NCBI GenBank assembly: GCA_028554755.1
Contig: JAPTOF010000020.1
Coordinates: 9,448,501 to 9,512,500, forward strand
Direction: 5' to 3'
From: Cordia subcordata
Taxonomy: Eukaryota > Streptophyta > Magnoliopsida > Boraginales > Cordiaceae
DNA: 64,000 bases
Part shown: in pieces, positions 31,288-42,726 of the stretch
Position numbering within the stretch: position 1 is the first letter of the stretch
Layout: each line of letters opens with the position of its first letter
Position numbers and translations under genes: made by a program
The notes under the pieces: model-generated
Databases searched by the model: none
What the model was told of the DNA's origin: nothing
The model's input: only the letters and a program-made list of their open reading frames with translations

Positions 31288-31825
31288 GGGACTTAAAATT
31301 GTTCCTCTGATGCGTCTTTTTCGTTTGTTGATCACTCAGCCGGGTTGGCATGGCTTTTCAAAGATTCTCAGGGAACTTTGATTGCTGGTGCACCTGTGAA
31401 GACTTTTGCTGAAGACGCTTCTCAAGCTGAGGCGATGTCTTGGGCTCGTGCTGTCATGTTTGCTCTTGACTTGGACTTAACTGACGTCATTTTTGGCTGT
31501 GATTCTTCTTTTGTCTTTGATGCTCTATGGCCCATCTGCGTCAGCTCCGATTGGAAGATTGATGACAATGTGCTGCTGATCAGAAGGTTTCTTGATGCAA
31601 ACTCTGGTTTTCGAGTGAAGTTGTCTGCTCTTTGTGTTGCTAATTATGCTGCTAAAGCATGTAGAATAGGGAGTTTGCCCATTGCTTGGGTTTCTAATCC
31701 CCCTGTACCAATGCAGGCCTTGATGGCTCTTGACTGTAGTACAGCAAGAGAGCCTTTTTGTTTCTGATGTATGACTCTTATGTTTAATAATATATCAACT
31801 ATTTTCCTATCAAAAAAAAAAAAGA
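31288..31825 (+). pseudogene. LINE 3' fragment with RNase H-like domain
   Basis: A continuous frame from about 31290 (after a stop) to 31767 encodes an RVT_3-type RNase H-like domain. DASF and VDHSAGLAWLFKDSQG form the first strand, TFAEDASQAEAMSWARAV the helix, and DVIFGCDSS the acidic strand. A short 3' UTR and an A-rich tail (about 31813-31835) follow, typical of a LINE. The upstream RT is absent (5' truncation). A host RVT_3 gene fragment is possible but the A-tail favours LINE. Confidence 0.7.
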
Positions 31826-31959
31826 AAAAAGAAAAATTGATGTCCGCTAACTTTCTTATCTCCTGAAGGACTTAAATTAAGTAATAATTGGTGGGAGGAA
31901 AAATGTTACAATAAATACTTTGCATTTTCTTTTCAAAAATCAAAGATGATTTCGTGAGC

Positions 31960-32410
31960 AAATATATGCAAAAGAATGGCATGCAAATCGAATTAGAGAA
32001 AGGCTTCCGAAAACAATGGAGATGTCGAAACAAACTTTCTACCTAAAACACACCTTGGTCTTGAGGAAAATCCTCAACGGCAGAAACTTGGCTACGACTT
32101 ATATGCACAAAAGACCGAGAACAACAAATTGTTTTTTATGGGTTTGAGATATCGAGATAAAACTCCTATAATTAGTGAATATCTTGGTATTATCAATTAA
32201 TTAGCTGCTATTAAAATTACATTGGATTGTGAAACAAAGCGGCTATGGCTTCTTGGTGCTTTGCCTAATTAATGGGAGACATTTAGAACAAAACTGCCAA
32301 ACTCGACACCAACGAATACATATAATCTGTTTGGAGTTACCAAAAACTAGACTTTTAAATGAGGAAATTAATAGAAAGACTGTCATGCCGCCAAGATTGG
32401 CCTAAGCAAA
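31960..32410 (+). pseudogene. Copia gag fragment
   Basis: Around 32175-32400 one frame reads EYLGIINQLAAIKITLD, LWLLGALPN, WETFRTKLPNSTPT and, after stops, a KIGL-like end. This matches the UBN2/gag domain of Copia polyproteins (LGSLPxSWETF-type). Frameshifts and stops abound. LTRs are not identified. Confidence 0.6.
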
Positions 32411-32645
32411 TCTTGAGAACGTAATTGTTGGGTACTTAGAAAGGTCAACCCTCTTAAATTGAAAGAACAAAAATTACCAATAAACTATGGACTACAATAA
32501 GTCAATAACAAAAAGCAAGGAGCCTAAAGCATCCATATGTAGCAAAAATTAATCTCAAAGCCGAAAACCAAATTTAACAAACTATATGTACGATTACAAA
32601 TCTAACCAAATATAGAAATAACTCAATAAGACCAAACGTGTTTAT

Positions 32646-33417
32646 TACTGTTAGATTATGTTTGGTATGCAGGAACAGCCTAGAATGGAATCGTCATTCC
32701 AATTTCTCATTTCCTTTTTTTTTGTTTGTTTGGTGTAACTAATTAAAGTCAAGAAAACTCATTCCTTAACCAAATCCAAGGAATGAGTATATTCCAACTT
32801 AAGTTGGAATCATAAAAAATAAAATAAAACAAAAAAATAATTTATTATTGCCCGTTTAAATCTTCAATTGCTATTAAACAAATAAAAAAATAAAAATTAA
32901 AAATTGAAAAAGAAAAAAGTAAAAAATTAAAAATACACAATTTTTTTTCATTTTTAACTCTTTTTCACCCAAAAAATAGGTGTAGTTTTATTGGATAATT
33001 AGCTTTTCTCTCAATTATGTTAGAAAAGTAAATAAATTGAAATATAGTTATAAAAATAAAGAATGATTGAACAAATAATGCTATGTTTTATCATTCATCA
33101 AAAGATAGAGTATTTTAATTTATGTTAATATTGTATAAAAATAATTGTCATGTATAAGTCTAAATTTATGCCAAATTAAAGAATAAGTATATTTTGGTTA
33201 ATTGAATTGATTTTTATTTTGTTCTAGTTTTGTTTTAAAATAATTTTACTAAATATATCAAATAAGATAGTTATTTCATTCTAACTTTTTTTTATAATTT
33301 TAACCAAGTACAAGAAAAAGAAAAAAAATTATTCCATGACCATTCTGCTTTGAATTCTTTTCTACCTTGAATGATCATTTATTTCCAAATCATTCTATCA
33401 TACCAAATTAACCATTA
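32646..33417. mobile_element. MITE-like element, ~770 bp
   Basis: The left end TTAGATTATGTTTGGTATGC plus GGAATCGTCATTCC, and the right end AATCATTCTATCATACCAAA, are imperfect inverted repeats. The interior is A/T-rich with AAAAATTAAAAA runs and no coding capacity. The flanks were not resolved. Confidence 0.5.
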
Positions 33418-33955
33418 GTTCAAAAAGTTCTAACCAAAGTTCATTTTTCCATTCCCATTATTGGAGAACTTTTTTTGTTCTTGAATTATATATTTTATAT
33501 ATGTAAGACATCGCTCACTAATCTTAGTCTAGTCTAGTTTAGTTTTGTTCTTGGCTATTTGTCGTGCCATATCTTGCTTCTCCTATGCTTGAAAGAATCA
33601 TCATTGATAATATAGGCATGAACCAACGCGAATAGGACTTAATTAGAACTGTGGAGAATAAATGTAGAATAGATAAAATATGGGGAGAATATATATGTAT
33701 ATTGAATAAGACCCATCATCGACGGCGACTCTAGAAGAAAAATACTCATAAAGACTATATTATAAATTTTAGGTGATCATATATCCTTTGCTAAAACATA
33801 TATAGACCAAGTTGCATGGTACTCAAGTTTGCTTACTTAGTGCCCAAGTTTATAATATATAAAAATTAAGCTAGCACCACCTCAAAGTGGAGTACAAGAC
33901 TCCAACTTGAGTTTGGAGGTGAGATCTTGAACTCGACCGAGATCCGAGAATTGAA
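33418..33955. other. Intergenic, no gene seen
   Basis: Includes CTAGTCTAGTTTAGTTTTGT short repeats and a segment (33540-33610) similar to 35140-35205 (GTGCTATACCTTGCT-type), a sign of local duplication. Confidence 0.35.
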
Positions 33956-34345
33956 AACCAAATTTGAGCAAGAACTGAACCAAGCGAGAACTGAATTTGA
34001 AGGTGCAGCGATGATAGCTACCAAGAACAAGAACCAAGAATGCCGATAATGGGATTAAGCTCAACTAGAGCCAAAGTAAGAATCCCGCAAGAACCATAAA
34101 AATGCCAAGAACCAAGAACAGATGCTCAAATGAGCTAAAAAATAAGAATAGGTGTTCAAACGAGCCAAAGAACCAAAGCAAAAAACTAAGAACAAATGCT
34201 TAAACGAGCCAAAGAACCAAGAATAGCCAGAAATGCCAAGAACAAAGAACAACCAAGAATGGGATGTAGCTCAATGGGATTGAGCTCAAATGAGTTAAAA
34301 AGTTAAGAATAGGTGCTCAAACAAGCCAAATAACAAAGAGGAGTC
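33956..34345. repeat. AAGAACCAAGAA-rich degenerate repeat
   Basis: Roughly seven loosely repeated units of 45-60 bp carrying AAACGAGCCAAAGAACC, GCCAAGAACCAAGAACA and GGTGCTCAAAC. The minus-strand frames across it are artefacts. Confidence 0.6.
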
Positions 34346-35589
34346 ACACGTGCAGACGCAAAAGATTAGGCCAAAACCCAACTTTGATCCCATATGAAGA
34401 ATCCTGAGGTTCCATTATAAAAACCACTTGGTTAATATGAGGAATGGTCCAGGACCTTTTATAGTGATTTTGAATCTTAAGATTTTTCGACGTAAGACTT
34501 CTTTATATATGTTATAACACTCTCTTCACGTGTGACTCGAAATAGTATCTGCACCACTTTGATGGCTAGATTTGGATGGTCATGTGGCCCGCAATAGGAA
34601 TGGTTGGATGGACCACTAATAACCCAGAATTGATGCAGTTTAGCTGCTTGAAGGGATGAGCTACTTCGTGAATAAATGTATATAATGAACTTCATAGATC
34701 ACACGTGGACATATGTGCTGCGCATGAACTAAACCAAAAGTCTAATTTCGAGATCAACAAAAACTTATAATCAGAGACCAACAACAAAAAAAAAATATGC
34801 AATTGAAGAGATTCATGCTATGTCAAATGACCAAGAAAAGCCATGGTCCACGTTGATGAAGATGGAAGAGACTAAATATTATAAATTTAAAGAAGAGAAT
34901 GGTGGGATGAAAAACTTAAAGCTTAACTTTAGATAATAGTACAGATTTGTAGAATGATTCAATTGATGTTTTATTATTTCTATTTTTATTTGTAGTCTTA
35001 TAAATGGATGATTTTTTGCACATTATTATTTATGAGCGTATTAACTTATATTTTTCTTACATTAGTCCATGTGACATCCAAAGGAATCCTAACGTCACTT
35101 GAAATTTATCTTTTATATAATAATATACAAACGTAGGTAAGTTTTGTAATTGGGTGCCTATCGTGCTATACCTTGCTACTTTTTAGTGCTGGAAAGAATG
35201 GTCATGATGGTTTTGGCCACGAACCTATGAAAATAAGGTTTAAAGCAAAAGAGTGCACAGTTCTTACAAGTCGCAATCAATGAAAACTTATAATTAAAGA
35301 CCAACAACTAAAAAGATATTATTGGAGAGATTTGAGCTACGTCACATAAACATGAGAAGCTAAGGACCGTATTACTAAACGTAAAAGGCATTAGAGAGTA
35401 TAAAACGAAAGACGAGAATGGTAAGACGAGTACAAAATTTCTTCATCCTTATTATTCAAGTTGGGTCACAAAGCTCTAAATATTTCATAGGAAAAAAGTG
35501 CAAGATTTATATGTAATCAAATTGTAATGTACCAAAATACTAGCAAAGTGAGAAGAGAGTTTGAAAAATAAGGACAACTACAAAATAGT
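34346..35589. repeat. Locally duplicated intergenic DNA
   Basis: 34750-34915 matches 35255-35430: both contain GAAAACTTATAA or AAAAACTTATAA, then GAGACCAACAAC-like sequence, then AGAGATT, GCTATGTCA/GCTACGTCA and GAGAATGGT. No domain was recognised. The 72-codon frame at 34695 looks like chance. Confidence 0.45.
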
Positions 35590-36490
35590 GAGGCTTTGGG
35601 TCGCTTAATTTCGGGCTACCATTCTCAAATTTCTGGCTCTGGGTCAAGCCCATTTTATATATGAATGACTATTTAGCAGTACTGCAGCATTTGTTCCGTG
35701 ATTTAAATGCTATTTCAGAAAGAAAATTAATTGTTGTTTGATATGTTATCTCATAATTCTTCTTGAGCTAACTATGCATTATATTATTTTTAATTCAATA
35801 ATGCATGAATCTAGGGGGACATTAAGATAAATGCTTTGCTAGATTCAGACAAAACAATTTGTATAAAGAAAAGAAAAAGAAACAATGCTACCCATGTATT
35901 CTAACTCCAAAATTTTTGGGTTCTTCGACTTTGGTGTTAACGACTTGGAATGCTAACATAATGGGGTTAATCAGTTCGGCGAAGAAAGGTGAAGCTGTGT
36001 TGGGTTGAGTTGAGGCAGCCTAAATTTTTATTAACTGGTTATACTCCTAAGGTATTACCAGGGTGAAAATTAATTTAATCCCTACTATTTTTTATTGATA
36101 CATAATAAATATTGTGTTTTAAATTTTCAATAAATAAAACTTCTGAATTCATATCTTCAAAAAAACAAGTATATGAGTTTTTGACACTTATCACCATCAC
36201 ATATTGAAATAACTCACATAAATTTTAGGTTTGATGGATATTTATATACATACCAAGAACCAAATGTAACTCCTCCATTCGTTTCCTTACCACTAAAAAC
36301 ATATATGTTTTTGGGATACAAAATAAAAGAAGAGAAATCCATACAACAATTACAAAGAGAAGCAGTTAACTTTATTGATGCCTTGGTTCTTTTAAGTTTG
36401 ATCATCGATATCTAAACTAAATATTACGAAAATATGTTTTTCCAGAATTGAAAAAATTCATTAGCCGAATCAATCGGCTACCACGCTGCA

Positions 36491-36517
36491 GGGGGAGGGG
36501 GGAGGGGGGAGGGGGGG
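36491..36517 (+). other. G-quadruplex-type G-run motif
   Basis: Four G-runs of 5-7 separated by single A residues. This fits a stable G4 consensus. The left duplicate has an A-run at the matching place. Confidence 0.7.
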
Positions 36518-36540
36518 TTGGAGAAATCCTTCTTGCCAAT

Positions 36541-36951
36541 CACTACTAGAAACTGGTGAATTTGAGATGAAAATTTGCGTATTGAGACGGATTTGAGACA
36601 GAAATTTAAGACTAAATGTTCTAATATGTTAATACAAATTTGAGAGGGAAATAAGAGATGAAAATTTTTCCATCTCAATTAGACCAAGGTTTTTGAGACG
36701 AAAAGTTTTAGTCTCAAATTCATTTAAAAATTTTTGGACTAAATATTCTAATAAATTAATACAAATTTGAGATGGAAATTGAAGATGAAAAGTTTTCTAT
36801 CTCAATTAGACGAGGGTTTTTAAAATGAAAAATCTCTGTCTCAAATTCCATCTCAATTAGACAAGAGCTTTGAGGCAAAAATTTTCAATCTAAATTTTTG
36901 TCTCAAATTCATTTCAAAATTTTGTAAGCATTCAAAAATTTTTTTGTAGTG
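36541..36951. mobile_element. CACTA-type MITE, TSD AAT
   Basis: Starts CACTACTAGAAACTGG and ends TTTTTTTGTAGTG, flanked by AAT (36538-36540 and 36952-36954). Inside is a degenerate direct repeat of about 126 bp (CTAAATxTTCTAATA...AATACAAATTTGAGA) with GAGACGAAAAG/TAGTCTCAAATT palindromic motifs. The left duplicate lacks it. A related element is at 62937-63135. Confidence 0.8.
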
Positions 36952-37509
36952 AATGTAATCATTAACCAATACCATAGGTGCAATGACCCAAGTCTAACCA
37001 TTGACCTATTGCTAGGTTAAGCTTATTTAAGTGACCCAAAATGCTTAAACTCAAGACAACTGTGGCAACATGTTCAAAACGTTATAAATGCTTCACATAC
37101 TGCACATAAAATAAATGTGGTATGAGGCAATACAGACTCCTTTTCGAACACTTGATGTCCTCATCATGCCAAATAGAACAAAATCACAATTTATGACCTC
37201 TAGGCAACATAAAATCTGGCTAGAACTTACTCTGTTACCACCTATAGTGACTTAATCCTATATCAGTCTTGTGTGAATTTTTTGTCAATTTACAGTGGTT
37301 TGATGCACTACTATTGTCACTATGAGTTTAAATATTTTGGTCTAGCTAATGAGGTTCGATGTAATTATAAATTAGTAGTTAAACTTAAGTTGTTATAATA
37401 CGCAACCTAACTCCTTTACTTCTATAATGTTTTCTTTAACTATTCAAGGATTCATAAATAGTTGAAACTACTCTTTCTAAAAGTGATGACTTACATTCGG
37501 ATCGCATGA

Positions 37510-37851
37510 GTGTTGAGGATAAGAATCCACAAGAATACAAAATTGGAGTTCCAAATAGATAAACTGAAGGCAGAAGCATCAGACGTCCGTAAGTTGCAAC
37601 CACTTAAAAAAACTGGTAGAACAGTTCTAAAAGAAGATGTCACACTCACGTACGCATTGACAAAAACACTTGCCATCGATTTCAGTCGTCCAACTATGTT
37701 GGCATGGAATCATCCTCCAGGTTATGCCACTTGGTGCATGCAGTTTAATTTGTTTAACATTGTAATGTTGCTGTTACACCCAAAAGGAGCAGCCTCATCG
37801 TCGTCATCATCTTCCAGGGTCAACAACGTAACCACCCCTTCTTATCAATAA
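37510..37851 (+). CDS. Hypothetical ORF in duplicated segment
   Basis: An open frame of 113 codons. The N-terminal part is charged (FQIDKLKAEASDVRKLQPLK) and possibly helical, followed by LAWNHPPGYATWCMQF, a hydrophobic stretch and a seven-serine run. The TAA lies at 37849-37851. I recognise no family. The left copy is broken by stops, so this may be a captured gene fragment or a chance frame. The start is the first in-frame one and has no support. Confidence 0.2.
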   Translation: MLRIRIHKNTKLEFQIDKLKAEASDVRKLQPLKKTGRTVLKEDVTLTYALTKTLAIDFSRPTMLAWNHPPGYATWCMQFNLFNIVMLLLHPKGAASSSSSSSRVNNVTTPSYQ

Positions 37852-37972
37852 ATGTATATATATATATATATATAGCTGACCTGTAACCTGTTGAAAACCA
37901 ACCACTCGGTTTCGTGGGTCCTTACATGTGATGCATGAACGTAATGCTTTGTTTACGAGATTTAGAGTGTTA

Positions 37973-38228
37973 CGCTCCGTCTGTTTCTTGGAAAATAATT
38001 TGTTCTGAAAAAGATTTTTCATGAAATTTTTTTTTCATAAAAAATGGACTCCTAAAAAAATATTTTCTATTATTTGGTCATAATAATAAAATTTAATAAA
38101 AAATATTTTTTAATGACACAAAAAAAATATGTTTTTTTTATCAGACATATAATTTCTTTTAACTTTTTTATTTTTTAAAGCCAAACATAAAAATGTAAAA
38201 AATATTTTTCCACAAAACAAATGGAGCC
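37973..38228. mobile_element. Tourist-like MITE, right copy
   Basis: Paralogue of 2922-3245, flanked by TTA at 37970-37972 and 38229-38231, with ends CGCTCCGTCTGTTTC and ACAAATGGAGCC. Confidence 0.6.
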
Positions 38229-38348
38229 TTAGATATCTAATTTTGTGCTATGAGTGTAATGAATGAATTTGGAGTATTGATAAATGTTTATTTAATTTAC
38301 ATGTATTATGCAGGGATTTGTGGATGATTATTTGAATTTGTAGTGTGA

Positions 38349-39552
38349 CTATCTAAGGCTTTGTTTGACTGTTTGGATTGGTTTTTTTCAATGAAAAAGT
38401 ACTATTTTTTTTAAAAGAGTACATTTTTTTTTATAAGGAAAAAATTTACTTTACCCTTTATGATATGCCAAAGTATCACGTTATTCCCCTGTATTTTAAA
38501 AACTTCAAACCATCCCTTCTGTTTTTCCAAAATTAATCACACTCTCCCCTACTATTAGCTCAACACTAACACCGTTAAATCCAAGCATAAAATGACAAAA
38601 TTACACCTCTAATTCCTAGATGGTAAATTTCATGTTACACCCCTGTGACATGTGAAGGTATGACGTTGTCTTCTTGTGATATGCGAAAGTATCATGTTGC
38701 CTCCTGTGTTCCCAAAATTTCAGATCCCCCTTGTGAGAATTCCAGACATTGGAATGGCCCATGTTTGCTTTTGCTTTCTTTCTTTTTTCTTCTTCTTTTG
38801 CTCTATTTTGCTAATGGCTCTGGAGGTTTTTGGAGCTTTTCATTTGCAATTACATAGATTTTAATCAAGTATGGTGATATGATTCAATGCAAAGGACGAA
38901 GAAAAAAAACAAAATTAGGAATCTTTTATCTTTTGTCTAAATAGAAGGTAATGTGTAAATAGAAAGTAAAACGAGTAAAAATGCTAGACCAACGATGTTT
39001 CTACTGCGTGTAACTCAAATCTGACGAAAAAATTGACTGAAGGAAGTAACATAATAAATTTAAAAAAAAAACGAAGGGATGATCTGAAGTTTTGGAAACA
39101 CAGGGGGTTGACGTAATACTTTTACATATCACAGGGGGTAAAGTGAAATTTACCCTTTTTTGCCATCCATGGATATTTTTGTCCGAATAAAAGGTAAAAC
39201 GCGTAAAAATGTTAAACCAGCTGCGTTTTTAGAGCATGTGGCTCAAATCTAACAAAGAAATTGACGGAGAGGGGCAACATGATAAATTTAAAAAAAACGA
39301 GGGGATGATTTGAAGTTTTCAGAACATAGGAGGGCAATGTGATACTTTCGCATATCACATGGGAATAATATAAAATTTACCCTTTTTATAATAAGTATTT
39401 GAATTAGTTTGAAGAAAAGCTGGAACTTAAAAAATAATAATAAATTAAGCTTTTTTTAAAACGTAAAAATTTTAGCTTCTAAAAACACACTTTTTGTAAA
39501 CAATTATTAAAAAAAAGTGCATTTCAAAAATGTTAATCCAAATGACCCCTAA
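38349..39552. mobile_element. MITE (TTTGGATTGG) split by MULE element
   Basis: The two halves (38349-38436 and 39383-39552) together match 3372-3628. The intervening 946 bp is a separate insertion. Confidence 0.6.
38437..39382. mobile_element. MULE-type element, 9-bp TSD
   Basis: Flanked by TTTTTATAA (38428-38436 and 39383-39391); the left duplicate has a single TTTTTATAA at the matching site (about 3448-3456). Long inverted repeats of ~90 bp have left block GGAAAAAATTTACTTTACCC, then TGATATGCCAAAGTATCACG, and the complement of the right end gives GGGTAAATTTTATATTATTC, then TGATATGCGAAAGTATCACA. Further internal copies of the GATATGCGAAAGTATCA motif lie near 38680 and 39120. Nine-bp TSD and long TIRs fit Mutator-like elements. 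No transposase frame. Confidence 0.8.
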
Positions 39553-40635
39553 ATTTGTAGTAAAGAATTTATCTAATTAGACTAATATCAGTCTAGATAG
39601 ATGGAAGAGTGATTCCGTACTTACGAAAAGTTCGATGTAATGAGTGATAATCTTATTAAAAAGTTAAGTCATATATTAAATAAGAGTTTGGTTTATGTAT
39701 TTATCTTCAGACTTCAAACGAATTTCATTTCTAATAAATAGAAGTGCACTTTTCTTTTTCCTTTTTCTTCTGCTGTTCGTGATGCAGCTCCACTATGCAT
39801 CTGTACATGGATCAGTGGTATTAGTTACTTCTCTCCAAGTGTTTCTGGTTTGGTTTCATAACCAAAGGCTTATCTTAAGATTAATTAATTCTATATCTTA
39901 AGGTCTCATCCTATCAACTTGTGTGCAATCTTTAAAAGAGCACACGAATATTATGAGTTAGTTTAACCTTAACACAAAGAATATATTAACAAAGGACTTC
40001 AAATAAATATTATCAATTTAAATAGACCAAAATTTTATGATTTTTTTTCATGGAAGAAAAATTATAATTTAATTTCCAACAAATTGTTTCTACTTTCGTA
40101 ATGTTTTTTAGGGTCAAAATTAGGTATTTTCGCACGTAGGCAGTCAATATCTGAACTAAATTATGGACCTCGTAAGAGCAGTCAAATTAGGCATTTTCAC
40201 ACGTAGGTAATGAAATCATTGTTCATCGACTAGTCCAACTTTAATAAGATCACGTCATAGAGTGTTTTTTCTTTTTTTTTTTTGGGGTCAAAATGATACA
40301 GAGTTAAAATAATACATTCTTACAACAACATTGTATCACCATTGTTTCAAAAATGATATCTGTCGTCGTGACAGCTTAACTTATCAATCAGCATATTCCT
40401 CTTTCCCAGGACGATATCAACATTATTTTGATATATTGGATATCTAAGTTTCGATCTATCAAAATAATTATATATCTGTTTTCACTTGTTTGTAAATCAG
40501 CCAAATCGAAATCGAGTATTTCTTGACAATGTCGCTAATTTGTTAGATCTTACTCATTATGTTTTAATTAGGTTTTCAATATTTCTTTATGTACAATTTC
40601 TGCTCTTTAACACATAAAAAAGCAGTACCAAAAAG

Positions 40636-40654
40636 GGGGGGGGGGCGGGGGGGA
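40636..40654 (+). other. Poly-G tract
   Basis: A run of about 11 G, one C and 7 G. The left duplicate has an A-rich tract here (about 4678-4700). Confidence 0.7.
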
Positions 40655-40850
40655 GATAAAACATATAAGAAAGCAACCAGTATTGACCGACTCCTTTAAT
40701 ATATATTCTCTTTTCTGACTCAAATAAATAAATGAACCAATTTCATTTATCTAAAGATTAACTACTCCGAAGTCTATTTTTTTTTTTTTGTTATTTCAAA
40801 GGAGGTTAAAAGTTAATTACAACATGCATCTAGTAGCAATTGATCCGTAT

Positions 40851-41420
40851 ACCACTTATGGTAAAAGTAAAAGATATATCACTTGACCATAAAGTCTTTG
40901 ATAAGACTAATTTCATACTAACTTGACTTATCTGATATTAGTGGAGAAGTATGCTAAGATTAAACAACATTTATTACTTAATTATATTAAAAATAATTTT
41001 TTAAATTATGTAAATATTAAAATAAGTCGATTTCTGTAGTAAAGAGGTCATGCATGTACTCACGAAGATGATATATCAGAAATCAAGTGCCAAGTCCATT
41101 TCACGGCCCTTGGAGACCCGTGACTATTCTTTCTTTATTGAGACACAAAGTACATAAACAAAAGCCAATTGTGCTTAGCTTTTCCACAAATAATTTGTGT
41201 GTACTGTTTAATGCCCCCACAATCCACATGGAGAGGGGGTGACACACAGCAGCGGCAATGTCTAGGTGGGATCTCTATTTCTATGTTTAGTTTAAGCTTT
41301 GGTCTCGTTTTGCACTGGCTTTTTGGTGTATTTCTATTTCGAAAACTACATTTGGGAATCAACACATGCTGGGTAGCAAAAGTTGATATACCAACTTCTT
41401 GGACATGAAATTTTGCTTCT
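40851..41420. other. Intergenic, no gene seen
   Basis: AT-rich DNA with a GC-richer patch at 41100-41280. No domain, repeat family or promoter was recognised. Confidence 0.4.
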
Positions 41421-41429
41421 AAACATTAT

Positions 41430-41808
41430 CTAAGAAAAAAAAATTAGGTTAACTATTTATTGGAATGGATTCTTGCGAAATATAGTGGAAACTCTTTCAA
41501 AACATTGGTGATTAAAATGATTTTAGAAGTTGGAGTTTATCATATATGGAGAGAGAAAAACAGAATAATGCATCTCGACTACAGAACGTTAAGTGAGAAT
41601 CGGATGGTTGCACTCATTATTTTTGAAGTCAAGACTAGAATTGTCAATAAAAATTTGTATAAAGATGACTTCGTTAAAAAATCGATGTGCAGATTTCTGG
41701 AAGATTGATGTCTTTTCTGTTGATTAGGTTCCCTTAGCTGTAAAGGGGGTTTTTTTTTTTAATACAAGTTCTTACTTTCTTAGCCCAAAAAAAAAAAAAA
41801 AGAAAAGA
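41430..41808 (+). pseudogene. 5'-truncated LINE 3' end
   Basis: Frame 41460-41708 encodes GNSFKTLVIKMILEVGVYHIWREKNRIMH, the YHIWxExN signature of the C-terminal end of plant L1-type LINE polyproteins. A short 3' UTR and an A-run (41787-41802) follow. Same strand as the fragments at 1531 and 31288. Confidence 0.65.
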
Positions 41809-41814
41809 AAGAAA

Positions 41815-42475
41815 CCCTTAATCTCAAGATGAAAATCTTGACAAATCTTTTTGCTCGATTGGCTAAAGTCATCCTTGGGAACAGATGTTTGAAGCCGGAC
41901 CTTTCATTTCAATCTTCAAATTAGTTAATCTTCGGTAATGTAGTGGTAAAAAATTACTTAAATCATCGTACTTATTTTTTCAAGATTTGACCCATGCAGC
42001 TCTACTCTAGCATTAGATTACAAAGTTCTTTAATTCTATTAATTTTGACATTGTTTAAGACTCAAGCTTTCTATTTTTGATGATTAGGTTTACACAGGGC
42101 AAAAGCTGCAAGTGTAACACTCAAAACTCAATTATCTACTGAAAGTGGAGGTGGGGTGGCCAATAATGCCATGATGAAACATGTTACAAGAATCAAACTT
42201 TATAATTACACGTGCTCTCTCAATTTTTTATACTATCATCATGCATGAAAAAGCTTACACGATTGATTTTAGTGATTTTGACTTAAAAAAAAAAGGATTA
42301 ACTTTAATGGTTTCAAAAGGCTTCATACTGAAATGATTAATTTTTGGACTTTTGTATCCCCGTGAAGGTCTTTATTAAATAATTAGTGGACATATGCACA
42401 CTTACCGCACTCTTTACCGACACAATTTCTTGCAGTTGCATCAAGAACTTGTGCTCCCGTTAAGTTTTAAAGTGA
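41815..42475. other. Intergenic, no gene seen
   Basis: Mixed-composition DNA without recognisable coding or repeat structure. Confidence 0.35.
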
Positions 42476-42726
42476 AGTTAAAATGCATTTTTTTTTTTAT
42501 GTTTTGTTAAAATGGTGTAAAATTATTGTATTTTAAAACTTGTATTATTTTTATGTTTGTAAAGATGTTGTACAAAATTTTTCAAAAAATAGAGATTTGT
42601 GCAATATTCTTCAAAATATTGAAGGATATTAGCAAAATTCTTTATACAAAGAAGTATTATTGAATTTCGAAATCATAAGAAATTTTATGTAATTTTAATA
42701 AAATATAAGGGAGTAAAATGCATTTT
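42476..42726. mobile_element. MITE, GTAAAATGC family, copy 1
   Basis: Ends GTTAAAATGCATTTTTTTTT and GGGAGTAAAATGCATTTT flank a TTTTGTTAAAATGGTGTAA/TTTTAATAAAATATAAGGGA inverted structure. A relative is at 48655-48914. Confidence 0.5.

Larger units (their letters stand above)
35590..40850. repeat. Segmental duplication, right copy
   Basis: Collinear with 150-4900. It differs by an extra ~380 bp at 36070-36440, a G-rich tract at 36491-36517, a CACTA-type MITE at 36541-36951 and a MULE-type element at 38437-39382, and it lacks the left-copy insertions at 742-1383 and 1531-1838. It contains one open frame (37510-37851) that is broken on the left. Confidence 0.85.

Noticed and set aside
36478..36678. 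Minus-strand ORF ending in a proline run
   Set aside because: The proline run is the complement of the G-rich tract and the rest lies in the CACTA MITE.
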